A stretch of 64,000 nucleotides of DNA, from assembly GCA_964486455.1 (NCBI GenBank), contig CAZAMP010000009.1:1-64000 (forward strand), given 5' to 3'. Source of the stretch: CAZAMP01 sp964486455 (GTDB lineage Bacteria; Eisenbacteria; RBG-16-71-46; CAZAMP01). Both the position numbers and the translations under genes were made by a program. This document shows, in pieces, positions 8,218 to 16,091 of this stretch. Each line of letters starts with the position of its first letter. The first letter of the stretch is position 1. The notes below the pieces were generated by a model. The model ran no database searches. It was not told the DNA's origin and saw only the letters and a program-made list of their open reading frames with translations.

Positions 8218-10050
8218 CTAGGGATCGAGCGTCTCGGCGACCACCTGCGCGAGATCCTTGACCGGGATCCCCTCCTGGCCTTTGTCCGCGAGCCCGTCCT
8301 CCAGCATCATCCGGCAGAACGGACAGGCCGTCGCGAACGTCTTCGCGCCCGTCTCGAGCAGCTCGCCCACGCGCTCGTGATTGATTCGCGTGCCGGCGGT
8401 CTCTTCCGTGAAGAGCATGCCGCCACCCGCGCCGCAGCAGAATGACTGCGATCCCGTTCGGCGTGGCTCGGTGATGCACGCGCCCATGGCGCCCAGTATC
8501 TGCCTGGGATGCTGCGAGCCGACCGGATCCTGATATCGGCTCAGGTAGCATGCGTCGTGATAGGCCGTTCTTTCACCGGCGGCGTCCACCGGCGACTTGA
8601 TCTTCCCGTCCCAGATGAGGTCGGCGATGAACTGCGAATGGTGCTCGATCTCGATCTTCTCGCTCAAGCCGAACTCCCGGTACTCGTTCAGCGTCCACAC
8701 GCAGTGCGGACAGGTCGACACGATCTTTGCCGGGGCGGCGGCGTTCAGCATCTCGATGTTCTGCTCGGCGATCATCGTGAACAGGAACTCGTTGCCCGCG
8801 CGCCGCGCGGCGTCACCGGTGCACCGCTCGTCGGCGAGCACGCCCCACTCGATGCCCGCCGCGTTCAGCACTCGGGCGAACGCCTGCCCGACCTTTTTGT
8901 AGCGGTCGTCGAAGCGCGCGAGGCATCCCATCCAGTAGAGAATCGGTTGACCGTCGAACTTGGGAAAGCCGCTCTCTTCGATGAACTCGCCCGCGGTGTG
9001 CGGCGGATAGCCCCACGGGTTCCCGGCGGTCTCGAGGTTCTTGAATAGCGGCATCATCGTCTCGGGGAACACACTGTTCGCTACCTTGCCGCGGCGGAGG
9101 TCGATGATGGGAATGACCTGGTCGATCCCCACGGGACACTGATAGGTGCAGGCGCCGCAGGTGGTGCATTGCCAGATGACCTCTTCCGTGACGAGGTCGT
9201 CCCGGACGGCCTCGGCCGTCACGTCCGCGAGGATCCCCCGGCGGAGCGCGAGCATGAGTTCCTTCGGATCGAGCGCCTTGCCGGTGTTCTGGGCCGGGCA
9301 CTGATCATGGCATCGGCCACACTCGACGCAGGTGAACGCTCCCAGCAGGGTATGCTTCTGCAGATCCGCCAGCGACTCGGCGCCGAACTCCTCCTTTTCG
9401 AAGTCCAGCGGTTTGAGCGCGACTAGCGATAGGTCCTTTGTGAACGTCGTGACAGGGGAGAGAACCAGGTGCAGATGCTTCGAGCGAACGATGAGCGGGA
9501 GGAACGCCAGGAGGACGACCGCGTGGACCCACCAGTTCACAGTCGCGGCGGTCGTACCCTCCTCGAACGTGAACTGCGCCAGGAAGAAGGTCACCATCAG
9601 AATCGAAATGAAGAACACGACGATGAGCGAGGTGCTCGAAAAGTGGCCGAGCGACTCCGGTCGCACGATGAACCGGCGTAACGCGAGGGAGAGAATGCCG
9701 ATCAGAACCAGAATGGCGAAGATCGCCACGATCCACGAGAAGCCGGCGTGGAACGCGCCGTCGCCGAGAAAGCTCCCACCGTAACCGTGGACGAAGTGAT
9801 CCAACGACTCCAGCGCGAACGCGAGAAAGCCCCAGAAGACCAGCGCGTGCATCACCCCGGCAAACGGACGTTCCCGGATGACCTTCGACTGGAAGAGCAC
9901 CTCAGAGATCCAGCGGCCGATTCGGGGCCCCGGAGGGTCCGTGCTGATCGCGCCCTTGCCTTTGGCGACAATGAGAAGACGCTGCCGGAGCGGCCGAGCG
10001 AAGAAGTAGAACGACGCGACGATGAGAATCGTCAGAACAACCTTATCCAT
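8218..10050 (-). CDS. membrane-bound Fe-S oxidoreductase (NarI-like membrane domain plus two 4Fe-4S motifs plus CCG domains)
   Basis: About 610 residues. The first ~200 residues contain five or six membrane helices resembling the nitrate-reductase gamma/HdrE cytochrome b type. Two ferredoxin motifs follow (CVECGRCHDQCP and CTTCGACTYQCP). Two cysteine-rich CCG domains end in CCGAGGG, as in HdrD/GlcF. Proteins of this layout are proposed to pass electrons between electron-transfer flavoprotein and the menaquinone pool. The start was set at the ATG at 10050 because the sequence GGAGGT lies four bases before it, while the alternative GTG at 10056 overlaps that site. It lies 72 bp downstream of the anti-sigma gene on the same strand. 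Confidence 0.82.
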   Translation of the reverse strand: MDKVVLTILIVASFYFFARPLRQRLLIVAKGKGAISTDPPGPRIGRWISEVLFQSKVIRERPFAGVMHALVFWGFLAFALESLDHFVHGYGGSFLGDGAFHAGFSWIVAIFAILVLIGILSLALRRFIVRPESLGHFSSTSLIVVFFISILMVTFFLAQFTFEEGTTAATVNWWVHAVVLLAFLPLIVRSKHLHLVLSPVTTFTKDLSLVALKPLDFEKEEFGAESLADLQKHTLLGAFTCVECGRCHDQCPAQNTGKALDPKELMLALRRGILADVTAEAVRDDLVTEEVIWQCTTCGACTYQCPVGIDQVIPIIDLRRGKVANSVFPETMMPLFKNLETAGNPWGYPPHTAGEFIEESGFPKFDGQPILYWMGCLARFDDRYKKVGQAFARVLNAAGIEWGVLADERCTGDAARRAGNEFLFTMIAEQNIEMLNAAAPAKIVSTCPHCVWTLNEYREFGLSEKIEIEHHSQFIADLIWDGKIKSPVDAAGERTAYHDACYLSRYQDPVGSQHPRQILGAMGACITEPRRTGSQSFCCGAGGGMLFTEETAGTRINHERVGELLETGAKTFATACPFCRMMLEDGLADKGQEGIPVKDLAQVVAETLDP

Positions 10051-10122
10051 CCCCACCTCCCACGAAGCATTTGAACGGCAAATATAATGATCGGGTGAGG
10101 TTTGGACAATCCTTCGATTATG

Positions 10123-10647
10123 TTAGAGGCTGTCGCGAAGACCCTCCCGCTCCTCCGGTGTCCCCGCGCCCATGCGAGTCACGTCCCCCGCGAGGGCGAA
10201 TCGGACGCTCAAGGGCCTTTCCGCCTGAAAATCGATCACCGGCGGCACGGGGAGCGGCCACGGGATCTCGGCCCTTTCCTCGACGCGCGTGTGAGCCTGA
10301 GGCCCCGCGGGCGCGGAGCTTCTCCCCGCCCAGAAGCCCGACAGGAAGAGCAGCGCGACGAGCGCGATGGACGCTGACGCGAAGACCGGTTTGAGTCGCC
10401 ACCACGGCATCGCCATCCGGTCGCGGGTCGCGGCCTGTGCCTCGAGCAGGTCGATCAACACGCCGGCCGGCGCGCCGTCGTCGCCCGATTCGCGGTAGGT
10501 CTCGACAGCGCTCGATAGTCGAAACACGGTCTCGCCACACGCGGCGCATTCGCCTAGGTGGGATTCGATTCCGGCGCGCTCGGGAATATCGACTTCATCG
10601 AGCACATACGCGATCAGGCTATCTTCTCCGGGATGTTCTTTGCTCAT
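10123..10647 (-). CDS. zinc-finger anti-sigma factor
   Basis: The 174-residue protein begins with an N-terminal zinc-binding anti-sigma domain: the H-x3-C-x2-C motif is read in ESHLGECAACGETVF at about residues 29-43. A single membrane helix near residues 95-112 (SASIALVALLFLSGFWAG) separates it from a periplasmic C-terminus. Its ATG overlaps the stop of the upstream sigma factor gene (ATGA), and the Shine-Dalgarno GGAGGAGG lies within the sigma gene. This arrangement is the classic cognate ECF sigma/anti-sigma pair. The signal sensed is unknown. Confidence 0.82.
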   Translation of the reverse strand: MSKEHPGEDSLIAYVLDEVDIPERAGIESHLGECAACGETVFRLSSAVETYRESGDDGAPAGVLIDLLEAQAATRDRMAMPWWRLKPVFASASIALVALLFLSGFWAGRSSAPAGPQAHTRVEERAEIPWPLPVPPVIDFQAERPLSVRFALAGDVTRMGAGTPEEREGLRDSL

Positions 10648-11240
10648 CTCGGATCCTCCTCCGGTTGTCTTTGTATGACTCGATTCGAAGCCCCGTCATC
10701 GAGTGCGCGGCGTATTCGGATGAGCGCATGGTGAACGCGGGAGCGGAGAGTCCCTTCCGGCTCGCCGCAGATCGACGCGATCTCGCGATACGTGAACTCC
10801 TCGCGGATGCGGAGATGAAAAGCCGTGGCGTAGCCGGGCGGCAGGTCCGCCAGCGCCGACTCGATCCGTTCCATCAGCGCGCGACGCTCACTATGTCCGG
10901 CCGGGTCGTCCGCGGTCGCGGGGGAGAGGAGATCAGCGGCGGTTTCCACCAACTCACCGCGACGTCGCCGTTGCTTGACTCGGTCACGTGCGATGCGCGT
11001 CGCGATCGTGAAGAGCCACGCCCTGAACCGGCCCTGTCCCTTGTATTTTCCACGTCCTTCGAAGATCCGGAGAAACGTCTCGTGCAGAATGTCCTCCGCG
11101 TCAGCCCGCTCACCCAGCGCGCGCGTGAGATAGCCCAAAAGCGACGGCGCGTGGCGTCGATAGAGCGTCGCCAGCGCCTTGGGGTCGCCCTTGCGGCTCA
11201 ATGCCGCGAGACGGTCATCGTCGGAGGAATGACGGCTCAC
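10644..11240 (-). CDS. ECF (RpoE-type) RNA polymerase sigma factor
   Basis: The 198-residue product has region 2 with the typical phrase DAEDILHETFLRIFEGRGKY and region 4 with LPPGYATAFHLR followed by the helix-turn-helix FTYREIASICGEPEGTLRSR. The GTG start at 11240 lies 14 bp after the stop of the TPR gene, and its own stop overlaps the anti-sigma start by 4 bp. So the TPR gene, sigma factor and anti-sigma factor form one likely operon. A candidate ECF-type promoter (AAC and CGTT boxes 17 bp apart) precedes the operon, which would fit autoregulation. Confidence 0.88.
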   Translation of the reverse strand: MSRHSSDDDRLAALSRKGDPKALATLYRRHAPSLLGYLTRALGERADAEDILHETFLRIFEGRGKYKGQGRFRAWLFTIATRIARDRVKQRRRRGELVETAADLLSPATADDPAGHSERRALMERIESALADLPPGYATAFHLRIREEFTYREIASICGEPEGTLRSRVHHALIRIRRALDDGASNRVIQRQPEEDPR

Positions 11241-11254
11241 ACTCTGCTACTCTC

Positions 11255-12598
11255 CTACTGCCAGCGGGCGATCTCAGGGTTCTCGGGATCGAGCTTCTTC
11301 CAGTACTCGACGAACGACCTGACCATATCCTTGGATCCTTGGAAGTCGAGGATCTGGATCGCTTCCCGGAGCGAGTAGCGGACGCCCTCGATATTGCCCG
11401 CCTCCGCGCTTCGTGTTGCGGCGAGGCGAAGTGTGGCCGGGTAGTTCCGGAGAATCCTCGTCGCCGCCGCTTCGGGCCGCCAATCGAACGCTAGATCAGT
11501 AGCGCTATCCATCCGAAAATCGTCACGAAACAAGCGGAGCGTCTTCGCGACGTTCACCAGGGGTGTTTCCTCCGATTCCGCCTCCGCGCGCTCGCGCTTG
11601 ACGCGCCATAGAATTCCTTCGATCTCGAGTGTTTGCTCGCAGCACTCGAGCGCCGGCGGGGCGACGGTGATGGCGAAGTAGACGGGCTTCGTCCAGCTCC
11701 CGTCCTGTACCTTGCCGATCAGCGCGCGGACGACTTCGATCGCGAAGAGCCCCTTGCGCTCCGCCGCGTTCTTCCAATCCGCATGGATCTTTCGAATGGC
11801 GGCCTTCGTGAACGGAGGATCATCCACGAATCCGTACGACCAGATGGCCTCAGCGTACTCCACGAGATTCAACAGCGAGAGGTTTACGACCAACACGTTG
11901 TCTCGAATGCCGCGAGCGGTCTGAAGCGCCAGCGGCGGATACGTGTCGTTGTCCCCGTTCGTGAAGATGATCGCCTCAGGATCGGCGCTCACGAGCAGGT
12001 TGTGCCCGAAGTCGAGGATCGGCGCGGCAAAGGCCTGCGATCGGAGCGCGTTTCGCAGATGCTCTTCACCCTGTTCGATCTTCCCCTGCTTCATCGACAG
12101 CGACCACAACGTGAGGTGGGGTACCGGCCAGCCCGGGGCCAGCGCGATCGCCCGCATCGCGTACTCGACCGCCTTCTTGTCATCCGTCACGATGGGCTTT
12201 CCGCTGGTGAGGCAGGAGACCGCGATCGCTTCGAGCGCCTCGGGGCAATCGGAGTCCAGCTCAAACGCCTTCTCGATGAGGGCCATTCGCTCATCGATCA
12301 TCCCTTTGTCAGCCTTTCCATAGCCGCACGCCTGCGCATAGCGAAGCGCCCGCGCGAGCTGGATGTGAGCGATGGCCGATCTCGGATGTTCCTTCATGTA
12401 GGCGCGCCACGCGTCGGCGAGCTTCGCGTACTCTTCTCCATCGAGGATCAGCTCACGCCACGATTGGATCTCCGGCGGCATATCGGGTCGCATGGAGGGG
12501 GAGGCCGCCGAGGCCGAGCCCGCCCCGATCGAAATCGCCCAGAGAAGCGCGAGGATGCTGACGATCACGCCCCGACTCATCCGGCTCACGTTACACAT
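11255..12598 (-). CDS. secreted TPR-containing protein with the soluble domain of DUF2723 membrane proteins
   Basis: A signal peptide at the N-terminus (MSRGVIVSILALLWAIS... from residue 7, ending near ASAAS) leads into helical TPR-like repeats at about residues 50-190 (for example SAIAHIQLARALRYAQ). The central block AIIFTNGDNDTYPPLALQT followed by VLVVNLSLLN resembles the conserved C-terminal region of DUF2723/GT117 membrane proteins, here without the membrane part. The ATG at 12598 follows AAGGAG. It is the first gene of the sigma/anti-sigma cluster, so it may be linked to the signal sensed by that system. No enzymatic motif was recognised. Confidence 0.68.
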   Translation of the reverse strand: MCNVSRMSRGVIVSILALLWAISIGAGSASAASPSMRPDMPPEIQSWRELILDGEEYAKLADAWRAYMKEHPRSAIAHIQLARALRYAQACGYGKADKGMIDERMALIEKAFELDSDCPEALEAIAVSCLTSGKPIVTDDKKAVEYAMRAIALAPGWPVPHLTLWSLSMKQGKIEQGEEHLRNALRSQAFAAPILDFGHNLLVSADPEAIIFTNGDNDTYPPLALQTARGIRDNVLVVNLSLLNLVEYAEAIWSYGFVDDPPFTKAAIRKIHADWKNAAERKGLFAIEVVRALIGKVQDGSWTKPVYFAITVAPPALECCEQTLEIEGILWRVKRERAEAESEETPLVNVAKTLRLFRDDFRMDSATDLAFDWRPEAAATRILRNYPATLRLAATRSAEAGNIEGVRYSLREAIQILDFQGSKDMVRSFVEYWKKLDPENPEIARWQ

Positions 12599-12642
12599 CG
12601 TTCGACTCCTTCGTGAGGTCCGTCGTTCGTCATCACCCGTAT

Positions 12643-12666
12643 AACGATCGAGCTCGCCGTCGCGTT
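12643..12666 (-). promoter_or_regulatory. candidate ECF-type promoter of the TPR/sigma/anti-sigma operon
   Basis: On the minus strand an AAC box (plus-strand positions 12664-12666) is followed after 17 bp by CGTT (12643-12646) and then TATACG-like sequence, similar to ECF sigma promoters (AAC ... CGTT). It lies 45-68 bp before the ATG at 12598. It would fit autoregulation by the sigma factor of this operon. This is pattern matching only. Confidence 0.3.
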
Positions 12667-12694
12667 GAGGGGTCCGCGCGCCCCACCGCGCTTT

Positions 12695-12728
12695 CTCTCA
12701 AGGATCTCTATCGGGCTGAGGCTAACTA
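12695..12728 (+). promoter_or_regulatory. promoter-like motif upstream of the TonB receptor, shared with era
   Basis: The stretch CTCTCAAGGAT, then 11 bases, then CTGAGGCTAAC matches the era upstream sequence with identical spacing: TGAGGCTA begins 22 bases after the start of the CYCTCAAGG block in both. A TAACTA hexamer takes the place of the era TAGAAT, 17 bases after AAGGAT. The implied transcript start is about 75 bp before the ATG at 12809. Confidence 0.4.
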
Positions 12729-12808
12729 GACACCATAAGGAGCGTCCACTACAGTAATCGATAGATGATGCGGGGGATGCGACGGCTGGGTTGCGGGAGG
12801 TGGCCAAG

Positions 12809-15452
12809 ATGCGGGAATTGATAATGCCACGGCGTTCGGCAGCCAGCGGGATCGCCCTGATCCTCATAACACTTTGCCTGACAGTCGTTTCGCCGGGTCC
12901 CGGTGAAGCGCGCGAAGAACTTCCCCCTCTCCTTCTCTATGAGGACGGCGTCATCGGCGGCGTGGTCTCCGACTCGATCAGCTCCGAACCGATCCAACGC
13001 GCTTCCGTCATCTGCGCGGGTCGAGGGATCGTGACAGATCGTGACGGCCGCTTCGTTCTTCGGGACGTCCCGGGCGGTATCGCGTCGCTCCAGATCAGGC
13101 ACGTCGCCTACGAGCCGTTGACGCTGGACGTTCTCGTCACGGCGGGTGATACGACCTGGGTGGTTCTTTCTCTCGTTTCATACGCGCATCGCGTGAAAGA
13201 AGTGACCATCGAATCGGACCGGGTCATTCCGCTGACCTCGCCGGTCACCACTCGCTATACGCTTCCGCAACAGATCTTCGATGAGGTGCCGTTCGACAAT
13301 CTCTTGGACGCGATCCCGCTCCTCCCCGGTATCATCGTGCACGGTGAACGGCTGTTCTTCCGCGGCGTTGGATTCGAGCATGTGTTGCCGCTCATCGATG
13401 GCGTGCCGGCCCGAGATCCGCTCAAGGGGCTGTGGATCATGCCGCCGCCCGACGCGCTCGTGGCCGCCGATTTCGTGGCGGGCGCGTTCAGCGCCGACTA
13501 CGGCCAGCAGCTCGGTGGCGTGGTGGAGATGACGCTCGCGAAGGGCGGTGAGCGGCCACACGCGCAGTTCGCCTACAAGACCGACCGCCTCCGTGTTCGT
13601 CCGGAAGAAGATTTCATGACCGATCACGTGGAGCTCACGGTGAGCGGGCCGACCGTGCTCGATGACGTCGCGTACTCGGTTTCGTGGACCGGACGTCTTA
13701 CCGATACCTACCTCGTCTACGATCGATACAAGGCCCGGCAGAACTTCCTGGGTGAGTTCACGCTCGGCAATCGGATGCAGGGCGAGCAGACAGGTTCGGT
13801 CAAGCTGACCTATGAGCCGAAGGGGAAGCCCTGGCGCACGTCGCTCGTCGCCGTGCATTTCGGCGATCGACGCAAACCCTTCAACCATCACTACAGCAAA
13901 TCGGGGTGGGTAAGGTTTGACTGGGGGGCGGGGGGACAGAAGAACTACGAAGGATTTGTCATTGATCTGCCAGAGGATCCCTGGAACGACAGTAGGCTTG
14001 AAATCTACGAGGGGCCCGACCACGTCCCAACGCGCGCGCGCTCATCGACGCTACTGATTAGCCGCTACATCAGGACGCTCGGCAATTCGGGCGTGCTCGA
14101 TCTTCACACGCGGTACTCGCATCACCGGCACGAAACGGACGTCCACGGCCTGACGCCCGACGAGATGCTGTTTACGAGATACAATAGCTCCACGCTGCGC
14201 GAGCCGTACTTCTCCACGCACGGCGAGTTCTTCGAATACGAGGACGGGGAGAGTGATGAGGGTGCCTTCGGCGCGAAGCTACGGTGGCGGCCGGGCGGCG
14301 GGCACGACCTACGGATGGGGGGCGGTGCCGCGTTCGGCAGCCACCGCTACGCGACGATTCAGCCGATCCGCCCCATGGGCGGGCCGTGGAGCTGGCTGTC
14401 CGTCGGATCGCTGGACGACCGGATGAAGACGGTCGATGCATACGCTTACGCGGAGGACCATTGGAAGAGCGATAGCTTCACGACGCTTTTCCTGAGCTTC
14501 CGCGGTGACCACCAGCGGATCATGGACTATCCGGGCGACGCCAGCGGCACGGCCGTCTCGACACGCCTCGGTTTCATGCATCCGATGACGGACGTGGACG
14601 GGATTCACGTTCAGGCGGGCGTCCTCTATCAGTTCCCAACCTACCAGCACCATTTCCTTCCCAATCTTCGCGGCGAGTACCCGGACCTCAGCGGCATCGC
14701 CCTGACCGCCCAGCGAACGCGCGCGGTCGAGATCGGGATGCAACACCATTTTTCCGAGAAGATCGTCGGGTATATCAGCGGCTACAAGCGGCAGTACTCC
14801 AACGTCATTTTCGCGCGCCGGGACCTCGGTGATCTCGATTTCATCATCGGCTTCGTGGGTGGAAACGTCCGGGATGTCGGCGATCCATTCGGGGTGGATG
14901 CGCTCGGTCTCGAAGCGACGGTCGACGTCCGTCCGGTGCGGTGGCTGGGTGGGACAGCTCAGCGCCACGACGTCCCGCACAGAGGCCGGGGACACGGTGA
15001 CGCCATGGGACCGGAACCTCGTCGTGCACGGCTGGCTTCGTGTGAATCCGCGAAGGGGTTTCAACGCGGTCATGAGCTGGCAATGGCTCACCGGCGAGCC
15101 GTACGCGCTCGCGCTCGATCCGAAAGAGACCGAAGACACGGGCCTGGGCCGTCTGCCGAATCCGCTAATCGTGAACGCGAGCGCATTCTTCACACCGGGC
15201 GGCGGCCCCGGTCCGTTTCGTGTCTTTGCCGACATCCGAAACCTGCTCGATCGCCGCGTTCCGCAGTTCAACTTCACGACGTTTCCGGCGACGAACGTGT
15301 CCGCCTCGCATTTCCTCCAGTACTATCTCCTAACGGGTGAAACCGGGGGATACACAAATCCTTCGGCCGGCTATTCGTTACGACACGTCGACAACCCGGC
15401 AACACGGAGCGCGGGAAGAACTATCCGTTTGGGTGTCGAGATGCGCTGGTAG
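12809..15452 (+). CDS. TonB-dependent outer-membrane receptor, frameshifted near 14950
   Basis: An N-terminal signal peptide is followed by a carboxypeptidase-regulatory-like domain (about residues 45-125). Next come a plug domain with PGIIVHGERLFFRGVG and GVVEMTLAKGG, and a long beta-barrel. The frame from 12809 stays in register to about 14950 (VDVRPVRWLGG). The family-like sequence then continues in another frame (QLSATTSRTEAGDTV onward from about 14955) and ends with RLGVEMRW, the aromatic C-terminus expected of the barrel. One extra base, or two missing, in the G-rich stretch 14945-14955 explains this. The ATG at 12809 follows GGGAGG. It is either a sequencing or assembly error or a recent pseudogene. 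The substrate is unknown. Confidence 0.78.
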
Positions 15453-15464
15453 GATTGACGACGC

Positions 15465-16091
15465 ATGGATGAGCTCATTCTGGTACGACACGGAGAAACA
15501 ACGGGAAACTCGGCCGTTCGGCTTTACGGCAGGACCGACATCGCGCTTAGCGATCTCGGACGCCGGCAAATGTCGCGCGTGCGTGAAGCGCTCGATTCGG
15601 AGGCATTCGACACGGTCATCACGAGTCCCCTCAGCCGCGCGCGCGAATCCGCAGCGATCATCCTGAACGCCAGCGGGCCGGAGCCTCTGATCTTCGAGGA
15701 GCTTTCCGAAATTGACTTCGGCCGATGGGAGGGTTGGACGTTTGCGGAAGCCGCCGAGCGCGATCCGGACCACCACGCGGCGTGGGCACGGGGCGAGCCG
15801 GAGTTTCGATTTCCGGGCGGTGAATCCCGGATCGGATTTCAATCGCGCGTCGCCGAGGCGTGCGACGCGCACGTGGCGACGAGGCCGGGGAAGACGCTCG
15901 CGGTGCTCCACAAAGGAGTCATCAAGATCATCTACGCGACTCTTCTCGGCTTGACCTTCGACGAATACAAGCAATTGCCGGTCGAGCTCGGGAGCATTCA
16001 TCGATTCGAGAACGAGGCGGATCGCTGGCGTCTAGAGGCGGCGAACCAGGCGTCACACCTCGGTCCCGAACGGGTCGTGGAATCGTCATGA
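15465..16091 (+). CDS. histidine phosphatase family protein (phosphoglycerate mutase/CobC-like)
   Basis: The 208-residue protein begins with the catalytic RHG motif (ILVRHGETTGN) in which the His is phosphorylated. It also has the TSPLSRARESA motif, EIDFGRWEG with the acid residue, and the second catalytic His in LHKGVIK (usually HGG; here H-K-G). It could be an alpha-ribazole phosphatase, a phosphoglycerate mutase-like enzyme or another phosphatase. No cobalamin genes are nearby, so cobC is not assigned. Its stop overlaps the ATG of the following GT-C gene (ATGA), so the two are translationally coupled. Confidence 0.8.
   Translation: MDELILVRHGETTGNSAVRLYGRTDIALSDLGRRQMSRVREALDSEAFDTVITSPLSRARESAAIILNASGPEPLIFEELSEIDFGRWEGWTFAEAAERDPDHHAAWARGEPEFRFPGGESRIGFQSRVAEACDAHVATRPGKTLAVLHKGVIKIIYATLLGLTFDEYKQLPVELGSIHRFENEADRWRLEAANQASHLGPERVVESS

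Larger units (their letters stand above)
12599..12808. other. divergent intergenic region with two candidate promoters
   Basis: About 210 bp separate the minus-strand TPR/sigma cluster from the plus-strand TonB receptor. A minus-strand ECF-like pair of boxes is seen at 12643-12666, and a plus-strand motif related to the one before era at 12695-12728. No gene is supported here. Confidence 0.5.
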
